From Vibrio sp. 99-70-13A1 (GTDB lineage Bacteria > Pseudomonadota > Gammaproteobacteria > Enterobacterales > Vibrionaceae), in contig NZ_VTXD01000044.1 in assembly GCF_013114625.1 (NCBI RefSeq), forward strand, positions 1 to 34,000: a stretch of DNA of 34,000 nucleotides. The letters run 5' to 3'. The notes under the pieces are model-generated. The model was not told the DNA's origin and did no database searches. It saw only the letters and a program-made list of their open reading frames with translations. A program made the position numbers and the translations under genes. Positions 22,935-31,895 of this stretch are shown here, one piece after another (position 1 is the first letter of the stretch; each line of letters opens with the position of its first letter).

Positions 22935-24452
22935 ATGTCTATCAGTTCAGTTATCAAATCCATTCAAGACATCATGCGTAAAGATGCCGGTGTCGACGGC
23001 GATGCGCAGCGCCTTGGCCAAATGTCTTGGTTACTCTTCCTTAAAGTATTCGATGCGCAAGAAGAAGAGTTAGAACTAGAACTGGACGACTACAAATTCC
23101 CAATCCCAGAGCAATATCTGTGGCGCAACTGGGCACAAGATGCTGAAGGTATCACTGGTGATGAACTGCTTGAGTTTGTGAACGACGACCTTTTCTACAA
23201 ACTGAAAAACCTAACCGCGCCAGTAGACCTAAACCCTCGTGGCTTTGTTGCTAAAGAAGCGTTTAGCGATGCCTTCAACTATATGAAAAACGGCACACTG
23301 CTGCGCCAAGTGATTAACAAGCTGAACGAAATAGATTTTACCGACTCGTCAGAGCGTCACCTGTTTGGTGATATCTACGAACAAATCTTAAAAGATCTGC
23401 AAAGTGCAGGTAACGCGGGGGAATTCTATACTCCACGTGCTGTTACACGCTTCATCGTTAATCGTTTAGATCCAAAACTGGGCGAAGCGATTATGGACCC
23501 TGCAACGGGTACGGGTGGCTTCCTTGCGTGTTCGTTTGACCATGTGAAAGACAACTACGTGAAAACAGCAGCCGATCACCAAACACTGCAAAAGCAGATC
23601 CACGGTGTCGAAAAGAAACAACTGCCACACCTACTGTGTATCACCAACATGATGCTGCACGGCATTGAAGTACCAGTGCAAATCAAACACGGTAATACGC
23701 TGAATAAGCCGCTTTCAAGTTGGGACAGCAACATCAACGTGATTGCGACCAACCCTCCGTTTGGTGGAACAGAAGAAGACGGCATTGAAAAGAACTTCCC
23801 AGCCGAAATGCAAACTCGTGAAACCGCTGACTTGTTCCTACAGCTGATCATCGAAGTGTTAGACGAAGGCTCAGAAACGCAAAGTGGCGGCCGAGCAGGG
23901 GTAGTATTGCCAGACGGCACATTGTTTGGTGAAGGCGTTAAAACCAAAATCAAAAAGATGCTGTGTGAGGAGTGTAACCTGCACACCATTGTACGTTTAC
24001 CTAATGGGGTATTTAACCCATACACAGGCATTAAAACCAACATTCTGTTTTTCACCAAAGGCAAGCCAACCAAAGATGTATGGTTCTACGAGCACCCATA
24101 CCCAGAAGGCGTCAAAAACTACAGCAAAACCAAGCCAATGAAGTTTGAAGAGTTCCAACAAGAGATCGATTGGTGGGGCAATGAAGCAGACGGTTTTGAT
24201 AGCCGTGTAGAGAACAATCACGCGTGGAAAGTGCCAATCGCCGATATTATTGAGCGCAACTTCAACCTAGATATTAAAAACCCATACCAAGGTGAAGTGG
24301 TAAGTCACGATCCAAACGAGCTTCTAGAAAGCTACCAACAGCAGCAACAAGAGATCTCTCAGCTTCGTAACCAGTTAAAAGGCATTCTAGGCGATGCGCT
24401 GAAATCATCGGTAGATTCGACGTCTGTTACAACAACTGGTGAGAGTAAATAA
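22935..24452 (+). CDS. hsdM: Type I restriction-modification DNA methyltransferase subunit
   Basis: HsdM transfers a methyl group from S-adenosylmethionine to adenine in the sequence chosen by HsdS. The 505-residue protein has an N-terminal helical domain (VIKSIQDIMRKDAGVDGDAQRLGQMSWLLFLK). The SAM-binding motif DPATGTGGFL is near residue 186 and the catalytic NPPFGG near residue 272. The C-terminal helices end in a Gln-rich coiled coil (ESYQQQQQEISQLRNQLKG). Its stop overlaps the hsdS start (TAATG), so M and S are co-translated. Base composition is less AT-rich than the neighbouring nitrilase-like gene, consistent with a separate origin. Confidence 0.95.
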   Translation: MSISSVIKSIQDIMRKDAGVDGDAQRLGQMSWLLFLKVFDAQEEELELELDDYKFPIPEQYLWRNWAQDAEGITGDELLEFVNDDLFYKLKNLTAPVDLNPRGFVAKEAFSDAFNYMKNGTLLRQVINKLNEIDFTDSSERHLFGDIYEQILKDLQSAGNAGEFYTPRAVTRFIVNRLDPKLGEAIMDPATGTGGFLACSFDHVKDNYVKTAADHQTLQKQIHGVEKKQLPHLLCITNMMLHGIEVPVQIKHGNTLNKPLSSWDSNINVIATNPPFGGTEEDGIEKNFPAEMQTRETADLFLQLIIEVLDEGSETQSGGRAGVVLPDGTLFGEGVKTKIKKMLCEECNLHTIVRLPNGVFNPYTGIKTNILFFTKGKPTKDVWFYEHPYPEGVKNYSKTKPMKFEEFQQEIDWWGNEADGFDSRVENNHAWKVPIADIIERNFNLDIKNPYQGEVVSHDPNELLESYQQQQQEISQLRNQLKGILGDALKSSVDSTSVTTTGESK

Positions 24453-26227
24453 TGAGCGTAGAACAAACCTCTATGAACCAGTTGATCACCGACAATATCG
24501 ACATTTGGACGTCAACCGTTAAAACCAAATCTGCCTCTGGTCGCGGCAGCAGCAAAAAGCGCGAGCTTTATGGCGTGAAGAAGCTGCGAGAGCTGATCTT
24601 GGAATTGGCGGTGCGCGGTAAGTTAGTCCCTCAAGATTCAACGGATGAACCTGCATCGGTACTGCTTGGTAACATTAAGGAAGAACAAGCGAGACTTGTA
24701 AAAGAAAAAAAGATTAAGAAACCAAAGCCATTACCTCCTCTTAGTAGTTCGGATAAGCCATTCACACTACCTTTAGGATGGGAATGGGAGCTTTTTGGGA
24801 ATGTATGCCATATCGAAAGAGGGGGATCGCCTCGACCAATTAAGTCATTTATAACTGATTCATCAGATGGTCTAAACTGGATTAAAATTGGCGATACAGA
24901 CATTGGTGGAAAGTACATTACCAGTACTGCTGAGAAAATACGTCCAGAGGGGTTGTCTAAAACGCGCCAAGTTTACCCCGGTGATTTTCTTCTGACTAAC
25001 TCAATGAGCTTTGGCCGCCCTTATATTACAAAGATCGAAGGATGTATTCATGATGGATGGTTACGACTTAGTCCGCCATCATCTTTAGATAAAGATTATT
25101 TATATAGCTTGTTGTCTTCACCATTTATTGTGCGTTCTTTTAAGAAAAGTGCAGCTGGTGCTGTAGTGATGAACCTAAATGCTGACAAAGTTAGAGAAAC
25201 AATTGTTGCAATTCCACCGACGTCAGAACAACACCGCATCGTCGCCAAAGTCGATGAACTTATGACACTCTGCGACCAACTGGAACAACAAACTGAAGCC
25301 AGTATTACGGCACATCAGGTATTGGTGACAACGCTGTTAGACACGCTAACCAACTCTGCAAACGCTGAAGAGTTAATGCAAAACTGGGCTCGAATCAGCG
25401 AGCACTTCGATACCCTGTTCACGGCAGAAGCGAGCATCGACCAGCTAAAACAAACCATCCTGCAACTGGCGGTAATGGGTAAGCTTGTCCCACAAGACCC
25501 AAATGATGAACCTGCGGCAAAGCTGCTTGAGCGTATTGCGGAAGAAAAAGCGCAGTTGATTAAAGAGAAAAAAATCAAAAAGCAGAAAGTACTGCCGCCG
25601 ATCGCTGATGATGAAAAGCTGTTTGAACTGCCGAATGGATGGGAGTGGGCAAGAGTAGGTACTTTTGGAGTTCTCGGAACAGGAGCAACTCCTTCAAGGA
25701 GCAATCCTAAATATTGGGATTCTCCAGATCATAATTGGGTTTCTAGTGGTGAGACAGCAAACTTGTTTGTTGGGCAAACAAAAGAAAAAGTTTCAGAGCT
25801 TGCCATCAAAGAAACTAATGTTTCAGTATACCCAGTTGGTACATTGATAGTTGCAATGTATGGTCAAGGGAAGACACGAGGGCAAATTACGGAGCTTAGT
25901 GAGCCTGCGGGTACAAACCAAGCTTGTGCAGCTATCAGTCTAATTGAACCGAACACTGCCCATAAAGATTTTGTTAAGTTGTATTTTAGGAAGTCTTACG
26001 AGGAACTTCGTAGTAATGCAGCAGGAGGAGCGCAACCTAATTTAAATGTAGGTAAGGTTCAAAACACAGTAATTGCAGTGCCACCATTAGAAGAGCAGCA
26101 TCGAATTAATGTGATGGTACATTCATTACTTGAACTTTGTGACAGTCTTAAATGTAACTTAACAAAAGCTCAAACCACTCAATTACATCTCACTGATGCT
26201 ATTGTTGAACAGTGTGCTCGTCTCTAA
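24452..26227 (+). CDS. hsdS: Type I restriction-modification specificity subunit
   Basis: HsdS recognises the bipartite DNA target of the type I complex. The 591-residue protein has two target-recognition domains. TRD1 follows LPLGWEWELFGNVCHIERGG (about residues 107-260) and TRD2 follows LPNGWEWARVGTFGVLGTG (about 395-550). The helical spacer blocks are duplicated: LRELILELAVRGKLVPQD near residue 45 and LKQTILQLAVMGKLVPQD near residue 335, each followed by EE..L.KEKKIKK. It is longer than the roughly 400-460 residues common in the family because of the long N-terminal and central blocks. The recognised sequence cannot be predicted here. Confidence 0.94.
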   Translation: MSVEQTSMNQLITDNIDIWTSTVKTKSASGRGSSKKRELYGVKKLRELILELAVRGKLVPQDSTDEPASVLLGNIKEEQARLVKEKKIKKPKPLPPLSSSDKPFTLPLGWEWELFGNVCHIERGGSPRPIKSFITDSSDGLNWIKIGDTDIGGKYITSTAEKIRPEGLSKTRQVYPGDFLLTNSMSFGRPYITKIEGCIHDGWLRLSPPSSLDKDYLYSLLSSPFIVRSFKKSAAGAVVMNLNADKVRETIVAIPPTSEQHRIVAKVDELMTLCDQLEQQTEASITAHQVLVTTLLDTLTNSANAEELMQNWARISEHFDTLFTAEASIDQLKQTILQLAVMGKLVPQDPNDEPAAKLLERIAEEKAQLIKEKKIKKQKVLPPIADDEKLFELPNGWEWARVGTFGVLGTGATPSRSNPKYWDSPDHNWVSSGETANLFVGQTKEKVSELAIKETNVSVYPVGTLIVAMYGQGKTRGQITELSEPAGTNQACAAISLIEPNTAHKDFVKLYFRKSYEELRSNAAGGAQPNLNVGKVQNTVIAVPPLEEQHRINVMVHSLLELCDSLKCNLTKAQTTQLHLTDAIVEQCARL

Positions 26228-26278
26228 AGGAAAGGGGGCTGTCTTCAATAATAAAACGTGCTTATTTGAAAAAGGAAG

Positions 26279-26301
26279 AAGGGGCTTGAATTGGCCCCTT
26301 T
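26279..26301 (+). terminator. Terminator of hsdMS
   Basis: AAGGGGC (26279-26285) pairs with GCCCCTT (26294-26300) across an 8-nt loop, followed by TTTAA. The T run is short, but the stem is strong and well placed about 50 bp after the hsdS stop, ahead of a convergent gene. Confidence 0.72.
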
Positions 26302-26328
26302 AATGCTTTAAAAAAGTTGAAAAGATAA

Positions 26329-26586
26329 TCAATTTAAAGAGTAGGATAATGAAGTTTTCAAATTCTTTATATCGAAAGCATTGACCTCTTTGAGCATATC
26401 TTTGCGATAGTCCTCAAGGGAAGAGTACTGATCGGAGTTATCAACAATGGTTTTGATTATCTTTAGTTCAGGCAAGTCACAAAGCTCTTTTTCTGATAAG
26501 AAAGAGAAGTATAGATTAGCGACTCTAGGATCTTTATATGCCATTTCAATGATAGAAAGAACTAATTTTTTTTGTTCTGTATTCAT
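26329..26586 (-). CDS. Small partner of the nitrilase-fold protein, function unknown
   Basis: This is an 85-residue, acidic, predicted all-helical protein (MNTEQKKLVLSIIEMAYKDP, then RVANLYFSFLSEKELCDLP). It begins one base after the stop of the nitrilase-like gene and so is almost certainly co-translated with it. No family is recognised. The pairing suggests a dedicated partner, such as an inhibitor, activator or scaffold of the larger protein, but nothing in its sequence decides between these. Confidence 0.65.
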   Translation of the reverse strand: MNTEQKKLVLSIIEMAYKDPRVANLYFSFLSEKELCDLPELKIIKTIVDNSDQYSSLEDYRKDMLKEVNAFDIKNLKTSLSYSLN

Positions 26587-26587
26587 A

Positions 26588-28327
26588 TCAACGCCCTCTA
26601 CTAAATTCTTTTGCTAAAGAGTCTCTCAAACTTCGCTGAGTTTTATTTCTGTCAGACTCACTAATTTTTATTGGAGTAACCTCATTCTTACGCAGAACAG
26701 ATTTTTCTTCAAGTCTACCATCGATTGTCCATTGCTTTTCAGGACTTATTGTTAATTCTAGCATTAAACCGTCGTGATCATCTTTAAGATTAAGTGTAGT
26801 CGCACTTTTTCCCGGTTCGCTCCAGAGAGCAACATCTGAACTTGGATCGTGTCCTAGCCCTGTCGCTCGCTGGGTCATGCCTAAAGCTGTTACTGATAGA
26901 ACAGATGAACCGGGATCGTCAGAAAGAACTGCGGCATATTTCCCAGGCCAACGAAAGCTCAATTGAGGGCCATCTAAAAGTAGGCTTACTACCAAATTAG
27001 CACCTACAGACCTTACTGCTTGTGCAACGGGCTCTTGTCGCGCTAAATCCTCACATATTAGCGGACATAGGGTGACTTGCTTATTTGAATGTACAGTCAA
27101 AAGGCGTCTACGCCCAATCTTTATTTTCTCCCACCATTTCCTACCGGGATCTAGAGCATTTGCAAGATTGTAGTTTCGAATTTGGCTCTGATCTAAGAAC
27201 CATCGATGATGCTTTCTTTGTTCTTCTATTTGATAGGTGCCAAGCTCATTTACGAACGCTAGCTTAGCTGAGTTTATGCCGTATCCATCAAGCTCTTCAC
27301 CATAAACTCCCGATAGCAATGATGGAGCGTGTTCTTTAAATATATGCGAAAGATCGTTACAAATATCTTCAAATGTTTTATTTGACATCGCACACTCAGG
27401 TAGAACTATGAGGTCAACCTGTCCGGCACGATTGATACCTTGTTTTAGAGCCGCAAGGAATAGTTTGGTATCAATACTTTTTTTTGGTTTGTAGTCAAAG
27501 AAACCAAAGTACTCATCCATGTCCATTTCCGGGTCATTCTTAGCTATCTTAAAAGATGATGAGGAAACCGTTTGAGGCCAAGGTAAAAAAAGAATGTTGT
27601 ATGATGATTTATTAAAGCCATGAGATTTAGCTCTATTAGAGACAATATGTGGTTTAACTGTAGGTTTAATAACGGTTAAATTATGTGTCACGTTATTCAT
27701 GGTTAAGCCTGTTTGCGGAACCGAGGATTTAAAAGTTACGATTCCATTTTTACTATGGCAATCCGAAATGTTAGATGTTGTATTTAATTTCGATTGACTA
27801 ATAGTTTTAGATGACTCTCTCAGGAAGAGGAAAAACTGAAGTGGTTCTAATTTGTCATAATTACACACATTAATGTTTGAAAAGAGTTTGTCTATGGCGA
27901 GCAGCATTTTAAAACATGCTTTTGAGAATTGAGGATCTTTAAAAAGCTCATATATACATGAATTGTAAGTATCCTTGTTGAAAATGATTGTTAAATTATG
28001 GAGTATATCAAAGCTCGCAAACGGTAAATTTTGCTGAGAATACATATCTGCTAATAACTTATGCCAATCTTTGTCAATTATATTTACCTCTTCTTTATCT
28101 ACTTTCTTCCATCCAAAGCCATTTTTGGGAGAAACAAGTAGTCGATATTTATCAGTTCTTTCTATTAACGTATAAAGAATAACGAATATATTCGGAGGCC
28201 AGTAGATAAGGTCAGCAAAGTTTGTCACATCAGAAACGGGCTCTTTACTACTATAAAGTGTAAGTTCCTCGAGACTATTAAGTTCTAGGTCCGGGAAATA
28301 TTGATGGATATGCTGCTTAAACTTCAT
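26588..28327 (-). CDS. Protein with C-terminal nitrilase (carbon-nitrogen hydrolase) fold, candidate defence gene
   Basis: This is a 579-residue protein in two parts. Residues 1-235 are AT-rich in codon use, match no family I recognise and carry no polymerase or nuclease motif. Residues 243-535 have the nitrilase layout: Glu311 in VLPECAMS, a basic residue near 372 (RKHHRWF) and Cys425 in CPLICEDLAR, the expected Glu-Lys-Cys triad. Nitrilase domains occur in phage defence fused to reverse transcriptases (DRT type 1/UG1), but no YxDD motif is present here. It lies in transposon cargo next to an R-M system and has a co-translated 85-residue partner. A defence role is inference; metabolic amidase activity is the alternative. 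Confidence 0.75.
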   Translation of the reverse strand: MKFKQHIHQYFPDLELNSLEELTLYSSKEPVSDVTNFADLIYWPPNIFVILYTLIERTDKYRLLVSPKNGFGWKKVDKEEVNIIDKDWHKLLADMYSQQNLPFASFDILHNLTIIFNKDTYNSCIYELFKDPQFSKACFKMLLAIDKLFSNINVCNYDKLEPLQFFLFLRESSKTISQSKLNTTSNISDCHSKNGIVTFKSSVPQTGLTMNNVTHNLTVIKPTVKPHIVSNRAKSHGFNKSSYNILFLPWPQTVSSSSFKIAKNDPEMDMDEYFGFFDYKPKKSIDTKLFLAALKQGINRAGQVDLIVLPECAMSNKTFEDICNDLSHIFKEHAPSLLSGVYGEELDGYGINSAKLAFVNELGTYQIEEQRKHHRWFLDQSQIRNYNLANALDPGRKWWEKIKIGRRRLLTVHSNKQVTLCPLICEDLARQEPVAQAVRSVGANLVVSLLLDGPQLSFRWPGKYAAVLSDDPGSSVLSVTALGMTQRATGLGHDPSSDVALWSEPGKSATTLNLKDDHDGLMLELTISPEKQWTIDGRLEEKSVLRKNEVTPIKISESDRNKTQRSLRDSLAKEFSRGR

Positions 28328-28525
28328 GAATTTTCCTCAATGATAGAAGGCATATTTTATTTGATCCTCCTTAAATATCAACAAATTAAACCGGTTGTTG
28401 TGAAACTACTGGTATTGATGCTTTTATTCTGATTAATGCTTTAGCGTTGTCATAGCAAGTATCCCTGGCACGCTAAGGGGAAATCTTCATAGATAAGTCC
28501 ATTTGCTATTAAAGTTTTTGTAATC

Positions 28526-28579
28526 TTGAAAAAATAACGATCTACTCTACACTAAAACTTAGAAATTCTAAGTTTTAGT
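28526..28579 (+). promoter_or_regulatory. tniQ-cas promoter overlapped by a 29-bp Xre operator
   Basis: TTGAAA (28526-28531) and TACACT (28548-28553) are 16 bp apart. A palindrome with two perfect 14-bp arms around one central base spans 28551-28579, overlapping the -10 box and predicted start. Its core ACTTAGAAATTCTAAGT (28557-28573) has the same arms and 5-bp centre as the two operators beside xre. It ends 8 bp before the tniQ start codon, so bound repressor would block polymerase. Confidence 0.85.
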
Positions 28580-28587
28580 GGTGGCAT

Positions 28588-29799
28588 GTGAAAACGGACA
28601 TTCAACTTTACCCTGACGAATCGCTCGAAAGCTTCTTGTTGCGCTTATCGCAAGAACAAGGTTACGAGCGATTTTCTCATTTCGCCGAAGACATCTGGTT
28701 CGACACCATGGATCAACATGAGGCGATTGCTGGTGCTTTCCCCTTAGAGCTCAACCGAGTCAATATCTATCACGCTCAAACCACAAGCCAAATGCGGGTG
28801 CGAGTGCTTATCCACCTTGAGAACCAATTAAAGCTCAATAACTTTGGTGTACTGCGTCTAGCGTTATCACATTCAAAAGCTCAATTCTCTCCACAGTACA
28901 AAGCTGTGCATAGATTCGGCTCTGACTACCCTTATGCTTTTCTTCGCAAACGCTTCACACCTATTTGCCCCCTATGTATTGGCGAAGCTCCTTACATTCG
29001 CCAGCAGTGGCAATTTATCTCTCACCAAGCTTGTGAGCATCATGGCAGTAAACTGATTCATCACTGTCCTGAGTGTATGTCGAGACTTGAATATCAAAGT
29101 ACCGAGGGTATTAGCCAATGTGAATGTGGTTTTGAACTTCGAAACTCGCCAGTAGAGGAGGCGCCAGAGGCTGAGACCTTGGTCGCTCGATGGTTGTCAG
29201 GAAATGATTCAAAACCCTTGGGATTGCAGAAGTCAGAAATGACGTTATCTGAGCGCTATGGTTTTTTACTTTGGTATGTAAATCGCTATGGTGATATCGA
29301 TGAGCTCAGTTTTGAGTCATTCATTGAATATTGTGGCTCTTGGCCAACAGCATTGTGGCAAGACCTCGATGCCTTGAAAGAGAAGGCAGAACTTGTTCGC
29401 GTAAAAGATTGGAAGAAAATGTTTTTCAATGAAGCCTTTGGTGCTCTGCTTAAAGATTGTCGCCAGTTACCCAGTCGGAAGTTGAGTCATAATATCGTAC
29501 TTACTCAGGTGTTAACTTACTTTACAAAGCTGATGGCAACAGTGCCTTCAAGCGCGAAAGGAAATATCGGTGATGTACTGCTCAGCCCCTTAGAAGCTTC
29601 TACATTGCTCTCTTGTACAACGGATGAAGTGTATCGGTTGTATGAGTTTGGTGAGATCAAAGCCGCTATTAGGCCGAGAATACATACAAAGATAGCGAGT
29701 CATGAATCGGCGTTTACATTAAGAAGTGTCATCGAAACAAAGCTGACTCGAATGAGCTCTGAAAGTGATGGTTTAAGTGTGTATCTACCTGAGTGGTAA
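28588..29799 (+). CDS. tniQ: Target-adaptor protein TniQ (TnsD-like) of the I-F3 transposon
   Basis: TniQ binds as a dimer to the Cas6/Cas7 end of Cascade and recruits TnsC. The 403-residue protein has the family opening (YPDESLESFLLRLSQEQGY) and a zinc-binding region: CPLC at 127-130, Cys149/His151, CPEC at 160-163 and CEC at 178-180. Helical C-terminal domains follow (STLLSCTTDEVYRLYEFGEIKA). Translation starts at GTG 28588, with only a weak GGTGG upstream, so expression may be low by design. It heads the tniQ-cas8/5-cas7-cas6 operon under the Xre-type operator. Confidence 0.95.
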   Translation: MKTDIQLYPDESLESFLLRLSQEQGYERFSHFAEDIWFDTMDQHEAIAGAFPLELNRVNIYHAQTTSQMRVRVLIHLENQLKLNNFGVLRLALSHSKAQFSPQYKAVHRFGSDYPYAFLRKRFTPICPLCIGEAPYIRQQWQFISHQACEHHGSKLIHHCPECMSRLEYQSTEGISQCECGFELRNSPVEEAPEAETLVARWLSGNDSKPLGLQKSEMTLSERYGFLLWYVNRYGDIDELSFESFIEYCGSWPTALWQDLDALKEKAELVRVKDWKKMFFNEAFGALLKDCRQLPSRKLSHNIVLTQVLTYFTKLMATVPSSAKGNIGDVLLSPLEASTLLSCTTDEVYRLYEFGEIKAAIRPRIHTKIASHESAFTLRSVIETKLTRMSSESDGLSVYLPEW

Positions 29800-29801
29800 T
29801 T

Positions 29802-31889
29802 ATGACGAAATTAAGTGACTTATTAACAATTGAAGACGAAGCAGTAAAGCAGGCTGCGCTAAAGAAGATCTTCATGCCCTATACGGAAGATGTCTGTGTT
29901 GAAGGGTATGAAAAAGAAGCATTAACGATCTTGCTTAATCTCAGTTCAAGCCATCAAGCGGATAGATGCTCGAATTGGTTGGATGTTGCCCGTGCTAAAA
30001 GGCATTTAAAAGCCGCTGATAACCTAGAGGCATCCCTTGATGAGATCAAATGGTTCCACACTCATAATCTCAAGTTTCCAGACTGCCGAGTTAAAGATCA
30101 GCGAATAGTTGCACAGCCTCTTGTGACAACCGAGGCATTTATTTCAAGCGCAGCATTACAGCAACGCTTGGGGTGGGCGCATAACTCTGCAGTGTATCGC
30201 CATACATTGTGGTTATTGAACCCTTTTCGTTGGCAATCACAGTCCGTGAGTCTTCTTTCACTTATTCAGCAAGAAACCCCTGTTTGGCTCGAGCTGCTTA
30301 AAGGTTTTGGTTTAGGCACTAAGTCACTTGCTCGCTTACAAAACACAATGGCAGAAGATCTACCTGAAAATAGCCTCCCTGACAGTGTCAGCACTTACAG
30401 CAAGCAACTACGGTTTCCATGGGGGGATGATTATGTTTCAGTCACACCAGTGGTCAGTCATGCTATTCAAAGTGAGCTAGAAGTGAGAGCGCGAAGTCAG
30501 GAAAGTAAGCTCAGCTTTGTGTCTTCGTCACTGCCAAATTCTGCAAGTATCGGGAACTTGTGCGGCAGTTTAGGTGGGCATATGAAAGCCCTTAACTACC
30601 CGCTAAACGTCAAACCAGCGAAAGGTGGGACGTTACCTGAAAGTCGCAAAAAGAGTGGTCACTACTTTGATGACTATCAGGTAACTAACGCCAAAATTTG
30701 TCAGGTGTTAAATCATCTAATTGGTTCAGAGCCATCAAAAACACAAAAGCAAAGGGAGAGCGCTCGTAAGGTTAGAAGTAAGATATTGCGAAAGCAGATA
30801 GCCTTGTGGATGCTTCCATTAATTGAGTTAAGAGATATTGTTGATGCTGACCCTAATCAACAGCCATTGGAACATGATGACACTTTAGCTAAGGCCTTTT
30901 TGGTGCTACCTGAATCGGATCTGGGCTCCTTAGCTAGTGAGTTGAACCGCCGCTTACATCTCGCGCTTCAAAATAATAAGTTTGCCGCAAAGTTTGCCTA
31001 TCATCCCAAGCTTATGCAGGTCATCAAAGCCCAAATCGTATGGGTACTTGAACAAATTAGTAAACCAAGTAGTAATGAGGATAAGGTAACGGGTGAGCAG
31101 TATATTTATTTGTCATCAATGAGAGTGCAAGGTGCGGTCGCAATGAGTAGCCCATATCTGTGTGGTGCTCCTTCTTTGACGGCTATTTGGGGTTTCATGC
31201 ACCATTACCAAAGAGAGTTTAATAAGCTAGTTAATTGTGATTCCCCGTTTGAGTTTTCGAGTTTCTCTTTTTATGTTCGAAGCGAGAAGATTCAACCGAC
31301 AGCGAAGCTTACCGAACCCAACTCAGTCGCCAAAGCACGAACGGTTTCTAACGCGAAGCGACCAACTATTCGTAGTGAACGATTGGCGGACCTAGAAATA
31401 GACTTAGTTATCAGAGTCTATAGCGACAGCCGAATTTCAGATTTTAAGTCCGCGCTTAAAACGGCCCTTCCCGTTGCTTTCGCCGGAGGGGCATTATACC
31501 AACCACAGCTATCGACGCAGATTGAGTGGCTAAGGACATTTACCAGCAAGAGTGAGCTTTTCCATGTCATAAAAGGGTTACCAGCATACGGGCGATGGTT
31601 ATATCCAAGTGAAAACCAGCCGAGTGATTTTGATGAGCTAGAGCGTTTTATTACTAAAGACGCTGATAATTTGCCAGTTTCCATCGGCTACCATTTGTTA
31701 GAGCATCCAACTAAACGGGGCAACTCAATCACCAGTTGTCACGCTTATGCAGAGAATGCGATAGGACTTGCTCAGCGAGTTAGCCCCATAGAAGTGCGTT
31801 TTAGTGGAAGAGATCACTTTTTAAACCACGCCTTTTGGTCGATAGAATGCAGTAGCGAAACTATTCTTATAAAAAACTATAGGGATTAA
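29802..31889 (+). CDS. cas8: Cas8/Cas5 fusion (Cas8f-Cas5f) of type I-F3 Cascade
   Basis: This is the large subunit that recognises the PAM and caps the 5' end of the crRNA; in I-F3 transposons Cas5 and Cas8 are fused. The length is 695 residues, in the range expected for the fusion. Recognition rests on position, length and Csy1/Csy2-like stretches such as VNHLIGSEP... and YIYLSSMRVQGAVAMSSPYLCGAPSLTAIWGFMHHYQRE, the Cas5f-like part. I start at ATG 29802, 2 bp after the tniQ stop; a GTG at 29793 in frame would overlap tniQ. No Cas3 or Cas2-3 gene is present, so the complex binds DNA without degrading it. Confidence 0.92.
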   Translation: MTKLSDLLTIEDEAVKQAALKKIFMPYTEDVCVEGYEKEALTILLNLSSSHQADRCSNWLDVARAKRHLKAADNLEASLDEIKWFHTHNLKFPDCRVKDQRIVAQPLVTTEAFISSAALQQRLGWAHNSAVYRHTLWLLNPFRWQSQSVSLLSLIQQETPVWLELLKGFGLGTKSLARLQNTMAEDLPENSLPDSVSTYSKQLRFPWGDDYVSVTPVVSHAIQSELEVRARSQESKLSFVSSSLPNSASIGNLCGSLGGHMKALNYPLNVKPAKGGTLPESRKKSGHYFDDYQVTNAKICQVLNHLIGSEPSKTQKQRESARKVRSKILRKQIALWMLPLIELRDIVDADPNQQPLEHDDTLAKAFLVLPESDLGSLASELNRRLHLALQNNKFAAKFAYHPKLMQVIKAQIVWVLEQISKPSSNEDKVTGEQYIYLSSMRVQGAVAMSSPYLCGAPSLTAIWGFMHHYQREFNKLVNCDSPFEFSSFSFYVRSEKIQPTAKLTEPNSVAKARTVSNAKRPTIRSERLADLEIDLVIRVYSDSRISDFKSALKTALPVAFAGGALYQPQLSTQIEWLRTFTSKSELFHVIKGLPAYGRWLYPSENQPSDFDELERFITKDADNLPVSIGYHLLEHPTKRGNSITSCHAYAENAIGLAQRVSPIEVRFSGRDHFLNHAFWSIECSSETILIKNYRD

Positions 31890-31895
31890 TCGTTT

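Noticed and set aside
23576..24073. 165-residue minus-strand open frame inside hsdM
   Set aside because: It is antisense to the conserved methyltransferase motifs, has no ribosome binding site and is a reading-frame shadow.
26588..28327. Reverse transcriptase domain in the nitrilase-fold protein
   Set aside because: The N-terminal 235 residues are too short and contain no YxDD motif or other polymerase signature.
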